A stretch of DNA of 64,000 bases from positions 1,178,001 to 1,242,000 of the forward strand of contig CP101406.1 of the NCBI GenBank assembly GCA_024758765.1, given 5' to 3'. A model generated the notes under the pieces. It was not told where the DNA came from. It saw nothing but the letters and a program-made list of their open reading frames with translations, and made no database searches. The DNA comes from Mycobacterium sp. SVM_VP21. Lineage in GTDB: Bacteria; Actinomycetota; Actinomycetes; Mycobacteriales; Mycobacteriaceae. Of this stretch, positions 16,097-24,556 are shown piece by piece; position 1 is the stretch's first letter; each line of letters opens with the position of its first letter. The translations under genes and the position numbers were made by a program.

Positions 16097-17554
16097 GTGA
16101 CCGCTACCGTGAGCCACGACCTGGCCGTCGCCGGGGGCGGGGTCCTGCTGATCGCAGCAGTCCTGATCGTGGTCGGGCGCGCACTGGCACGACGGGGGGC
16201 CAGCCCCCTGGTCACCCGCAAGATCCCGCACGCACTGTGCGGGCTGTTCGCCGCCCTGGCGGCCTTCCATCTCTCGCACGGGGTGGTGGTGGCCGGCGTG
16301 CTGGCCGCGGCGACGGTGGCCTTGACGGTCATCGTGGAGCGCGGTCTGATCCCGGTGCCCGGCGTCTTCGACGGCACCCGGTCGCGCGACTACGGACTGG
16401 TGGGCTTTGCCGCCGGGGCGTTGGTCGCGGTGCTGGCGTTTTGGCCGGATCGGGTCGCCATCGCAGCAGGTGTGGTGGTGCTGGGGCTGGCCGACGCCGG
16501 TGCGGCGCTGATCGGGGACCGCTACGGCAGGCACCGGGTCGAAGCCGGCGGCGGGGTCCGCTCACTGGAGGGGTCGGTGGCCTTCGTGGTCATCGCGTTC
16601 GCCGTGTCGTGGGTATTCTGCCGGGTCGGCCTTGAACTGAATACGTTTATGGCGGTGTCGGTTTCGCTGTTCGTTGCGATGACCACAGCCGCGGTGGAAC
16701 TTCTGGTACTGCCCGCGGCGGACAACCTGCTGATCACGCCGTGGGTTGCGTTACTGCTGCACGTGGCGCGGGAGCTGTCCACCGACGACGCGCTACGGTG
16801 GCTGGCCGCGGTGGTATTCGGCTGCGCCATCGTGCCGTTCATGCTGCGGATGCGGTGGTTGGATCTACCGGGCGCACTCAGCGGTGGCCTGATCGCCGGG
16901 GCGGCCGTCGGCCTCGGCGGGTGGGCGTGGATCATCCCGGCCGCGTTGTTCTTCTCGCTGACCAGCCTGCTCACCGCGTATCGCCGCCCGGTCCGGTCCG
17001 GGGGCATGCGCACGATGAGCCAGGTCGCGGTGAACGCCGGCCTTCCGGTGCTGGTTCCGGTGATCGGTTATGCATTCACCCGCGACCCGATCTGGTACGC
17101 CGTGTCGATCGGCGGGATCGCGGCCGGCATCGCCGACTCCTGGGCCTCGGAGATCGGCCGCTTCTCCTCCCGCGAGCCGCTGTCACTGCGCACCTGGGCC
17201 CGGGTGCCCAAAGGCACCTCGGGGGCGGTATCCCCGCTGGGTTCGGGTGCGACGGTGTTGGGGGCACTGGCCGTCGGCGCGTTCGGTGCCCTGTTCGGTG
17301 GTCTCGCGATGGTGCCGGTGGGCCTGGCGGCCGGCGTCGTCGGATCCCTGGTCGACACTTTGATCGGCGCCACCGTGCAGGCCCGCTTCGCCTGCGCGAC
17401 GTGCGGCGCCACCGTGGAGGACACCCTGCACTGCGGCGCGCCTACGCAGCCGTCCACCGGCTGGCGATGGATGGGCAACGACGCGGTCAACGCCTGCGCG
17501 AACGTGGCCGGCATGGTGGTGGGTTTCGGGGTTTTCGGGCTGATGGGGGGCTGA
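16097..17554 (+). CDS. Fused phytol-kinase-like and DUF92 (VTE6-like) membrane protein
   Basis: A 485-residue polytopic membrane protein made of two domains. Residues 1-225 resemble the SEC59/VTE5 group of CTP-dependent polyprenol or phytol kinases: 'TRKIPHALCGLFAAL' (40-54), 'GLADAGAALIGDRYG' (130-144) and 'SLEGSVAF' (156-163). Residues 240-485 are DUF92, the family of VTE6 phytyl-phosphate kinase: 'IADSWASEIGRFS' (345-357), 'VPKGTSGAVSPLGS' (370-383), 'GSLVDTLIGATVQ' (416-428), a Cys cluster (432-446) and 'GWRWMGNDAVNACAN' (455-469). Two kinases acting in series on an isoprenoid alcohol to give its diphosphate is the inferred role. It starts 6 bp after the CMD gene and is absent at this place in M. 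tuberculosis. Confidence 0.75.
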   Translation: MTATVSHDLAVAGGGVLLIAAVLIVVGRALARRGASPLVTRKIPHALCGLFAALAAFHLSHGVVVAGVLAAATVALTVIVERGLIPVPGVFDGTRSRDYGLVGFAAGALVAVLAFWPDRVAIAAGVVVLGLADAGAALIGDRYGRHRVEAGGGVRSLEGSVAFVVIAFAVSWVFCRVGLELNTFMAVSVSLFVAMTTAAVELLVLPAADNLLITPWVALLLHVARELSTDDALRWLAAVVFGCAIVPFMLRMRWLDLPGALSGGLIAGAAVGLGGWAWIIPAALFFSLTSLLTAYRRPVRSGGMRTMSQVAVNAGLPVLVPVIGYAFTRDPIWYAVSIGGIAAGIADSWASEIGRFSSREPLSLRTWARVPKGTSGAVSPLGSGATVLGALAVGAFGALFGGLAMVPVGLAAGVVGSLVDTLIGATVQARFACATCGATVEDTLHCGAPTQPSTGWRWMGNDAVNACANVAGMVVGFGVFGLMGG

Positions 17555-17603
17555 GGCGCGCTCAGCACCTGGATGTTCCCGTTGGCATCGGACGGATGAA
17601 AAT

Positions 17604-17629
17604 GGCGGGCCACCGTGTGGTGGCCCGCC
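17604..17629. terminator. Bidirectional terminator
   Basis: Perfect 11-bp stem GGCGGGCCACC (17604-17614) / GGTGGCCCGCC (17619-17629), loop GTGT. It is followed by TTTCT on the plus strand and by ATTTTC on the minus strand. It sits between the convergent DUF92-fusion gene and the small secreted-protein gene and should serve both. Confidence 0.85.
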
Positions 17630-17650
17630 TTTCTCATGGGGTCTCCCGAA

Positions 17651-17908
17651 TCACCAGCGGTGTCCAGAACCCACCGTGGAGAGATCCTGGCGGTGGTGCT
17701 TGAGTTCGTGCTTCTCCCGCCGCAAGGCCTTCTTGCGGTCGTGATGGTCCAGCCGGATGTCAGGGCCGGACTGGCTGTAGACGCTCTGGCCGGTCTGGTA
17801 GCCCGCCGGAGCGGCGTTCGCCGTCGCCATTCCAGCACCGAACAGTCCCGACAGCCCGATAGCGGCTGCGATCGAGGACGCGCACACCACCCGCTTTGCG
17901 TTCATCAT
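17651..17908 (-). CDS. Small secreted protein with charged His/Lys-rich tail
   Basis: An 85-residue exported protein. Signal peptide of about 32 residues ('VVCASSIAAAIGLSGLFGAG' core) with 'ANA|AP' cleavage. The mature part of about 53 residues begins Gly/Tyr/Gln-rich and ends in a strongly charged segment ('LDHHDRKKALRREKHELKHH'). Small mycobacterial exported proteins of this shape are common and mostly uncharacterised; I do not assign a role. Start ATG 17908 (or the adjacent 17905) places the signal peptide first. Convergent with the DUF92 fusion across a shared terminator. Confidence 0.7.
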   Translation of the reverse strand: MMNAKRVVCASSIAAAIGLSGLFGAGMATANAAPAGYQTGQSVYSQSGPDIRLDHHDRKKALRREKHELKHHRQDLSTVGSGHRW

Positions 17909-18134
17909 CAACTCACTCTCTCGAGTCCAACCCCCGGCTGGGGCCAACAACACCAGGCTGCGGCAGACCCCTTGCGGAACGCTCGACAGATTCTTGAGAC
18001 ATTCTTGCGCCGCGCGGGATGGCGGGCGTGAGCTCGGCGGACGGCCGCTCAGCTGCCTCGGAGGAACCGCCGGTATACCTGTTACGTCTCGTCAGGGGAC
18101 CGGCAGCGGTGAACCTTGAAAGGTTGGTGGCGCG

Positions 18135-19271
18135 ATGAACCCGACCCTGGAGTTCGGCGTGTTGGGACCGCTGCAGATGAGCGTCAACGGGACGCCGGTT
18201 CCGCTGGGCGCGGCAAAACAGCGGGCGGTGCTGGCCATGCTGGTGATCAACCACAACCGGCCGGTCTCCGTCGAGTCATTGATCGACGCCGTCTGGGGTG
18301 CGAGGCCGGTTCCGGCGGCGCGGGCGAGCATCCAGTCTTACGTGTCCAATCTGCGCCGACTGCTCGCCACCGCCGGGGTCGAACCGCAGGCGGTGCTGGC
18401 GAGCGCGCCGCCGGGATACCGACTCTCCTTCGCCGACGCCCACTGGGACCTGGGACGCTTCGGCACCGAGCGGAACCTGGGCATGAAGGCCGCGGCGGCT
18501 GGACGATTCGACGATGCCAGCAGCCATCTATCGGTGGCGCTGGCCGAATGGCGCGGTCCGGTCCTCGATGACCTGCGCGAGTTCGCCTTCGTCGACGCGT
18601 TCGCCACGGTGCTGTACGAGGACAAGGTGGTGGCCCAAGTCGCCCGGGCCGAAGCCGACATCGCTTGTGGGCGAGCGCATGCCATCATCGGCGAGCTCGA
18701 GGCGCTCAGCGCCGCGCATCCCTACCGCGAACGGCTGTGGGCACAGCTGATCTCCGCCTATTACGCCGCGGAGCGTCAATCTGACGCCCTGGACGCCTAT
18801 CGGCGCCTGAAAACAGCCCTGGCGCAGGATCTCGGGATCGACCCCGGACCTACGGTCAGTGCTCTTCATGAGCGGATACTGCGCCAGCAGCCCCTGCACG
18901 CCGAAAGGGCCGCCCGCAGCACCACTGCGCACAGCGCCATCAGGCTCGCCCCGAATGTCGCGACAGCTCAGGGGTCCTCGTGCGCCGAGCTGCGAGACGG
19001 GGCCGGACACCGTCATCGACTGGATGCCACGACGACTCGGATCGGGCGACTCCCCGACAACGACATCGTGATCGATGACGATGACGTCAGCCGGAACCAC
19101 GCGGTAATCGGCTACACCGGAGCGGGTTTCGTGATCACAGATCTGCGGTCGACCAATGGTGTCCTGGTCGAAGGCCGGCGGATTCACGCCAGCGTCACCC
19201 TGGCTGACGGTGATCGCATCCATATCGGCAGCCACGAGTTCGTCTTCGAGATCAGCCCGCGCGGTCGCTGA
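18135..19271 (+). CDS. EmbR-like SARP regulator with FHA domain
   Basis: A 378-residue regulator with the EmbR layout: winged-helix DNA-binding domain (about 1-100), bacterial transcriptional activation domain of helical repeats (about 105-250), and C-terminal FHA domain (about 298-375) with 'RIGRLPDND', 'SRNHAVI' and 'DLRSTNG'. The FHA residues Arg305, Ser319-Arg320 and Asn341 needed for phosphothreonine binding are present. M. tuberculosis EmbR is bound through its FHA domain by Ser/Thr kinase PknH and controls embCAB; this protein may likewise link a kinase to envelope genes, but it is not next to embCAB, so I treat it as a paralogue. Start ATG 18135 has 'GAAAGG' upstream. Confidence 0.8.
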   Translation: MNPTLEFGVLGPLQMSVNGTPVPLGAAKQRAVLAMLVINHNRPVSVESLIDAVWGARPVPAARASIQSYVSNLRRLLATAGVEPQAVLASAPPGYRLSFADAHWDLGRFGTERNLGMKAAAAGRFDDASSHLSVALAEWRGPVLDDLREFAFVDAFATVLYEDKVVAQVARAEADIACGRAHAIIGELEALSAAHPYRERLWAQLISAYYAAERQSDALDAYRRLKTALAQDLGIDPGPTVSALHERILRQQPLHAERAARSTTAHSAIRLAPNVATAQGSSCAELRDGAGHRHRLDATTTRIGRLPDNDIVIDDDDVSRNHAVIGYTGAGFVITDLRSTNGVLVEGRRIHASVTLADGDRIHIGSHEFVFEISPRGR

Positions 19272-19327
19272 CACACTGGCTGTTCGGCATTCGCCTCGAA
19301 CCGGAACAACTACTGCGAATGCCCGGC

Positions 19328-19807
19328 TCACCCGGGTCGGGTCAGGGCATTGCTGATTTGGTTGCAGGTAGCTGCCATGGCTGCGATCCGGGAACCATTC
19401 AGCGGTCCCAGGAAGTGGGTGCGGACGGCGTTGGCGTAGGTGATCATGGCCTGTTGCACCACCGTTCGCCCCGTTGCGGTGATGGTGACGACGACGCGGC
19501 GACGGTCGCGGGGGCTGACGTCTCGCAGTACCAGGCCGCGCTCATCGAGGCGCCGGATCTGTCGGGTGAGCCGGCTGGGCGGGGCGGCCAACACCTCGGT
19601 CAGCTCCGCCATCGGGATACTGCCAGTAGCGGAACCCTCCAGCAGATTGAGCAGCTGCACATCGGCCAACGACAGCTGGTGGGCATCGTGCAGTTCCCGG
19701 TTGATCACCGTGGTCATCCGCAGGACGGTCGCCAGGTAGTTCTGCCACGACTTCTGTTCCGCCGAATCCAATTCGTCGGCGCTGCGGCCCGCCCGGCCCG
19801 GGATCAT
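19328..19807 (-). CDS. MarR-family regulator
   Basis: A 159-residue winged-helix regulator. The HTH and wing are clear: 'LSLADVQLLNLLEG', 'SIPMAELTEVLAAPPSRLTR', 'RLDERGLVLRDVSPRDRRRV' and 'VTITATG' (wing and following helix). ATG 19807 overlaps the stop of the fatty acyl-AMP-ligase-like gene by 4 bp and has AAGGGG 10 bp upstream; ATG 19816 is possible. As last gene of the exported-protein/PGRS/ligase operon it may autoregulate that operon, responding to a small phenolic or lipid ligand as many MarR proteins do; this is inference. Confidence 0.8.
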   Translation of the reverse strand: MIPGRAGRSADELDSAEQKSWQNYLATVLRMTTVINRELHDAHQLSLADVQLLNLLEGSATGSIPMAELTEVLAAPPSRLTRQIRRLDERGLVLRDVSPRDRRRVVVTITATGRTVVQQAMITYANAVRTHFLGPLNGSRIAAMAATCNQISNALTRPG

Positions 19808-21648
19808 GAACGGCATGCCCCTTGCCGCCGTATCAGCTCGACGACTTTGGCTCCCAGCGATTCACCCGCGTACCAGTGAGCCAGCGCATCGAGGTCGCCA
19901 TCCAAGTACCGGCAGCGGCACGCGCCACGCCGGATCTCACCGCCCGAGCCGGTGGGCAGTTGCATCGCCTCCACCAACACGATCGAACACGCTTGAATGC
20001 CATGATGTTTGTCGAGTGCGGACTGAATCAACGCCACCAGTGTGGCTAGTTCAGCGTCACCGATTTCGCAGCGGGCTTCGTGAACCACCACCAATTGTTC
20101 GGAATCGTCGGTGAAGACCGCCCCGCGTCCCGAGAGCAATACCGAATGGCAGTCCGCCACGGTAGCTTCCAGTTCGTGCGGGTAGTAGTGCACCCCATCG
20201 AGCACTATCAAGTCTGGGCAGGCGCCGGTGACGAACAGTTCCCCACCCCGCACGAACCCGCGATCCCCGGTACGCAGAAACGGTCCACCACCACCGTCGG
20301 CGAGGAACGCCTCGAAGATCTGATCGCTGGCCGCCGGTGCGCCCCAATAGCTCTGGGCGACACTGGGTCCACCCACCCAGATCTCCCCGACCTCATCGGG
20401 CCCGCATTCCATACGGGTGGCGGGGTCGACGATCACCACATGTTGGCGGGGGCGACCACAGCCGACCACCGCAACAGCATTCGGGTCGTCCTGGTGGGCC
20501 TCAGCAATCCAACCAGACGCCAGACCGGCCCGATCGACATGACACACCGTCGGCCTGTCCGAGCCGCCGGAGACAAGCATGGTGGCCTCCGCCCGTCCAT
20601 ACACCGGCATGAACGCGTCGCCGCGAAACTCAGCTGGGGAGAACGCCTCCGCGAATCTCAGCATCGTGGCCGCCCGCACCGGCTCACCCCCGTTGATCAC
20701 CGCAGTCGACAGGGTCGACAGATCCAGGCCCGCACGTTCGGTTGGGGTGCTGCGCTGCACGCACCACCGATACGCCGAATCTGGGGCCATCGTCACCGTG
20801 GCCCGCCAGCGTGAGATCGCCTCCAACCAACACATCGGCCGTTGAAGGAACGCCGACGGCGCCATCAACACCGTGCTGGCACCCAGGTAGAGCGGCGCCA
20901 ATACCGTGCCGATCAAGCCTCTTTCGTGATGCGTCGGCAACCACGACACCACCACATCACGCGAGTCTGCCAACCCCGCCGCCGCGACCGCCGCCACCGC
21001 AGCCATCACGTTCTCATGGGTCACCACCACACCCGCCGGATGCCGCGCCGGCCCTGCCGAATACTGAATCAGCGCAATGCTGTCGGAATCGACCGCAGGT
21101 GCCATCCACGCATCAGGATCACCGTCATCGGTGCCGCACCACACCACAGGGCCGCCCCGCAAACCCCCGGCCGCCGCGTCCACCGCCCCGCGAATACTCG
21201 GCGGCAGCCGCGCGGAGGCCACCGCGAACCCCGCCCCCGCATCGGCGATCACCAACGCCAACCGCGGCCCCACCCGCTGCGCCACCGGCACCGCAATAGC
21301 CCCGGCATACAGACACCCGAAAACGCCGGCAATGCCATCCAATCCGGGACCACACAGCACCAACACCCGCTGGCCGGAAGCACCCAACCCCTGAAGCTGC
21401 GACCCGATCGCGCGAGCCCAGGCATCCAATCCCCGATACGTCACCTGGCTCGCGGCCCGGCCATCCCCGTGATGGGAGAAGCTGAACGCAGCCTTCTCCC
21501 CCAACCGCGCCGCCTGCTGACGCACCAACTCCACCACCGTGTCCGCGGTCGGTATCGCGTCCCCTGCCCGTTGGACGGCCCTACCTGACTCGACGCGATC
21601 ACGGCCACCGAACCCCGCAAGGGCCCAGTGACCGTGATCGCCGTCCAT
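19804..21648 (-). CDS. Fatty acyl-AMP ligase-like protein lacking the catalytic C-terminal lysine
   Basis: A 614-residue protein of the ANL superfamily, FadD/FAAL type, which in mycobacteria activates fatty acids as acyl-adenylates for polyketide synthases. Recognisable: 'NGGEPVRAATMLRF' (319-332), 'PVYGRAEATMLVSGG' (348-362), 'FLRTGDRGF' (457-465), 'HYYPHELEATV' (487-497). Key motifs are eroded: the phosphate loop reads 'YSAGPARHPAGVV' (196-208) without its usual Thr-Ser-Gly-Ser-Thr and Lys; the hinge has 'TGACPDL' in place of TGR-x-D; and the A10 lysine is Glu571 ('GSGGEIRR'). It is probably inactive in adenylation or altered in chemistry. It begins 3 bp after the PGRS stop, so they are coupled. 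Confidence 0.75.
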   Translation of the reverse strand: MDGDHGHWALAGFGGRDRVESGRAVQRAGDAIPTADTVVELVRQQAARLGEKAAFSFSHHGDGRAASQVTYRGLDAWARAIGSQLQGLGASGQRVLVLCGPGLDGIAGVFGCLYAGAIAVPVAQRVGPRLALVIADAGAGFAVASARLPPSIRGAVDAAAGGLRGGPVVWCGTDDGDPDAWMAPAVDSDSIALIQYSAGPARHPAGVVVTHENVMAAVAAVAAAGLADSRDVVVSWLPTHHERGLIGTVLAPLYLGASTVLMAPSAFLQRPMCWLEAISRWRATVTMAPDSAYRWCVQRSTPTERAGLDLSTLSTAVINGGEPVRAATMLRFAEAFSPAEFRGDAFMPVYGRAEATMLVSGGSDRPTVCHVDRAGLASGWIAEAHQDDPNAVAVVGCGRPRQHVVIVDPATRMECGPDEVGEIWVGGPSVAQSYWGAPAASDQIFEAFLADGGGGPFLRTGDRGFVRGGELFVTGACPDLIVLDGVHYYPHELEATVADCHSVLLSGRGAVFTDDSEQLVVVHEARCEIGDAELATLVALIQSALDKHHGIQACSIVLVEAMQLPTGSGGEIRRGACRCRYLDGDLDALAHWYAGESLGAKVVELIRRQGACRS

Positions 21649-21651
21649 CGC

Positions 21652-24483
21652 CTAACCAGGCTGGCCGTTGGCGCCAGTCGCGCCTGCGGTACCCGATTGG
21701 CCGCCCGGCGTTCCACCACCGCCGCCGCTACCTCCGGCGCCACCGGTGCCCGGCGTCCCGGCGCTGCCGCTGCCGGTGGGTGTGCCGCTATTGCCGCCGG
21801 CTCCACCGGTACCACCGGCGCCACCATCGCCGCCGACACCTTCGGCACCATGGGTTCCGCTGGTGCTCGCCCCGCCCGCGCCACCGGTGCCACCAACGCC
21901 GCCGGCGCCACCGACACCGCCATTGCCGCCGGCCAGGCCGTTACCGGCACGGTCCACACTGCCGTTGCCGCCGGCGCCACCGGTGCCCCCGGTGCCCCCG
22001 GCGCCGCCGGCGCCGCCGACACCACCGGTGCCGGTGACCGCGGTGCCGCCGGTGCCGCCGGTACCGCCGGTACCACCGACCCCTCCGTTGCCGCCGTTGC
22101 CGCCGGCCGCGCCCACGTAACTACTGCCGGTGACACCGGCCTGGCCGTACCCGCCGGCACCGCCGTTACCGCCGGCACCGCCGTTGCCGGTACCCGTCGC
22201 CGCGCCACCCGTACCGCCTTGGCCGCCGTTGCCGGCGCTGCTCGGACGGTCGCTGTATTGGTAGCCGCCGGCGCCACCAGTGCCGCCATTGCCGCCATTG
22301 ACGCTGCCGGCGCCAGCGCCGCCATTGCCGCCGGCACCGCCATTGCCGCCGGTACCTCTGTCGCCATAGCCGCCGGCACCACCAGTGCCGCCGTTACCGG
22401 CGTGGGCGGGCCCGATGCCCAAAGTGTTGGTCGGGACTGCGATGCCGCCGCTGGCGCCGCCGGCGCCCCCGGCACCACCATCAGCGCCGCTCGTGACCGC
22501 CCCGAAGCCACTCCCCAAAGCTTGACCACCGGCACCTCCGTTACCGCCGGAGGCGGTGCCATAACCGCCGGCACCACCGGCTCCGCCGACACCACCGGTG
22601 CCGGCACCGCTCCCCTCCGCCGGGCTTCCGCCGGGACCGCCCAAGCCGCCGGCACCGCCATTGCCACCGACGCTGATGACACCAGCGCCAGTAGCTCCGT
22701 CCGCACCGGCACCACCATTCCCGCCCGCACCTGCGGTGGCACCCGCCGCGTACGCACCTCCCCCAGTGCCGCCGGCGCCGCCGTTGCCGCCGATGCTGAA
22801 GATGGTGCCGTTATAGTTCCAGCCGCTGCTGGCCCCGCCGGCACCACCGTCCCCGCCGGCGACGCCGACGGTCGCGGTGCTTCCGATACCGGCGAAAAGG
22901 CCGCCGGCACCACCATTGCCGCCCCTGAACGTCCCGGTACCACCCTGCCCGCCTGCACCGGCCGCCCCGCCGGTCCCACCATTGCCGCCGGCCCCGCCGG
23001 CACCTCCGTTGCCGCCGTTGGTTTCCACGGTGTCGTCGGTGGTGGCGCCGTTACCGCCAGCGCCGCCCTGACCGCCGGCACCACCCGTCCCGGCCACACT
23101 GCTAGCGCCTCTGCCAGCCCTGCCGCCAGCACCGCCCGTGCCGGAGGTCGCCTCACCACCATTCCCGCCATTGCCGCCATTGCCGCCGGTGTTATCACCC
23201 AGCGAACTACCGCCATTAGCTCCGTTGCCGGCGGCGCCGCCGCGCAGGCCGTCACCGCCGTTACCGCCAGCGCCGCCATAGCCGCCGATCTCGCCGCTTC
23301 CGGCCGCAGCGCCGCCGCCGCCGAGACCGCCGTTGCCTTCGAATACGCCATCGACTTCGTAGCCGTTCCCGCCATTACCGCCGGCGCCGCCGTTCCCGCC
23401 GTCACCGACCTGCCCGGCCTGGTTCCACCAGTTGAAATAGTTGGAGCCCGCGGCGCCGGCGGCACCGCCTGCGCCGCCCCGCCCCATTAGACCAACGTTC
23501 CTGCCGCCGGCGCCGCCGTTGAGGTGAGCGGCGATGCCGTCGCTGACACCGTTGGCGCCGTTACCGGCGTTACCGCCGTTACCGCCGGCACCACCGTTAC
23601 CGCCGTCGCCGATGAAGAATCCACTGCGGCCCCCGGCGCCCCCGGCGCCGCCCTCACTGCCCCCCACACCCGCACCGTTGCCGCCGTTGGCGAAGGTGCC
23701 GTCGGCGCCGTCGACACCGTTGCCACCCGCCCCGCCGTTGCCGCCGTTACCGAACAGCCAGCCCGCCGCATCACCACCGGCACCACCCGCGCCGGCGGTC
23801 AAAGCACCGGCGCCGGCGGCGTCCCCACCGGTGCCGCCGTCACCGCCGTTGCCCATGAAGGTGCCGCCGGTACCGCCGTCACCTCCGGCCGCACCGAGGC
23901 CACCGGCACCGCCGGCACCGCCGTCACCGAACATCCCTGCGGCTCCACCGTCACCGCCGGCGACACCCGCGTTGGCGCTTTCGTCGTAGCCCGCTCCGCC
24001 ATCACCGAACAGCAGTCCGCCGTCGGTGCCGTTCGGATCGGACTCGGTTCCGGCGGTGCCATTGCCGATCAAATACACCCCAGCGAACTGGTTGACGGCA
24101 TTGTCGACGGACTCACCGAGCGAACTATTGATCCACGCCTCCATACCGGTGTGCATCGGTGTGTAGATCCACTGGTCGACAAACTGCGCCATGTTGAACG
24201 TCGAGGCTGCGGTGGAATCCAACGCTGAGGCCACAGCCGAACTATCACCGGCGAACGTGGAATTCAATGCCGCCACCCAACTGCTCACATCGGCACCTAG
24301 GGTGGGGTCGATGCTGGACAGCGAATCGATGATGGGATCCAGGATCAGGTCGAGCTCATCGGCGCTCGCTGCGGGGGCACCGGCCAATGGGGCCATGCCG
24401 AACGCTAAGAACGCGCCCACCGCGCTGGTGGCGCCAATCGCCGGCTTACCGCGCAACGGGTTTGGCTTGCTGTGAGGACTCAT
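21652..24483 (-). CDS. Secreted PGRS-repeat protein without PE domain (PGRS-1)
   Basis: 943 residues. Residues 1-41 form a Sec-type signal peptide: basic start, hydrophobic '[19 protein letters not shown]' and AxA site 'ASA|DE' (41/42). Residues 42-130 are a helical domain with 'WIYTPMHTGMEAWINSSLGE', then the linker 'GVYLIGNG' and '[13 protein letters not shown]'. From about 150 to the end it is Gly-Gly-Asn/Ala/Thr repeats of the PGRS type. There is no PE domain, so export should be by Sec rather than ESX-5. In PE_PGRS proteins the PGRS part is surface-exposed, Ca-binding and proposed to form a polyglycine-II sheet. It is the second gene of a minus-strand operon, 73 bp after the exported protein. 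Confidence 0.85.
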   Translation of the reverse strand: MSPHSKPNPLRGKPAIGATSAVGAFLAFGMAPLAGAPAASADELDLILDPIIDSLSSIDPTLGADVSSWVAALNSTFAGDSSAVASALDSTAASTFNMAQFVDQWIYTPMHTGMEAWINSSLGESVDNAVNQFAGVYLIGNGTAGTESDPNGTDGGLLFGDGGAGYDESANAGVAGGDGGAAGMFGDGGAGGAGGLGAAGGDGGTGGTFMGNGGDGGTGGDAAGAGALTAGAGGAGGDAAGWLFGNGGNGGAGGNGVDGADGTFANGGNGAGVGGSEGGAGGAGGRSGFFIGDGGNGGAGGNGGNAGNGANGVSDGIAAHLNGGAGGRNVGLMGRGGAGGAAGAAGSNYFNWWNQAGQVGDGGNGGAGGNGGNGYEVDGVFEGNGGLGGGGAAAGSGEIGGYGGAGGNGGDGLRGGAAGNGANGGSSLGDNTGGNGGNGGNGGEATSGTGGAGGRAGRGASSVAGTGGAGGQGGAGGNGATTDDTVETNGGNGGAGGAGGNGGTGGAAGAGGQGGTGTFRGGNGGAGGLFAGIGSTATVGVAGGDGGAGGASSGWNYNGTIFSIGGNGGAGGTGGGAYAAGATAGAGGNGGAGADGATGAGVISVGGNGGAGGLGGPGGSPAEGSGAGTGGVGGAGGAGGYGTASGGNGGAGGQALGSGFGAVTSGADGGAGGAGGASGGIAVPTNTLGIGPAHAGNGGTGGAGGYGDRGTGGNGGAGGNGGAGAGSVNGGNGGTGGAGGYQYSDRPSSAGNGGQGGTGGAATGTGNGGAGGNGGAGGYGQAGVTGSSYVGAAGGNGGNGGVGGTGGTGGTGGTAVTGTGGVGGAGGAGGTGGTGGAGGNGSVDRAGNGLAGGNGGVGGAGGVGGTGGAGGASTSGTHGAEGVGGDGGAGGTGGAGGNSGTPTGSGSAGTPGTGGAGGSGGGGGTPGGQSGTAGATGANGQPG

Positions 24484-24556
24484 CGTGGAAAACCTTCCTT
24501 AAGAACGGGGCTCAAAAGAGCAAGGGAAACGTTTCAGTGGGCGCGATATGGACAGA

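Noticed and set aside
16097-17554. Two separate genes (kinase and DUF92)
   Set aside because: The frame is continuous from 16097 to 17554 with no stop and a hydrophobic connector, and no convincing internal start with a ribosome site was seen.
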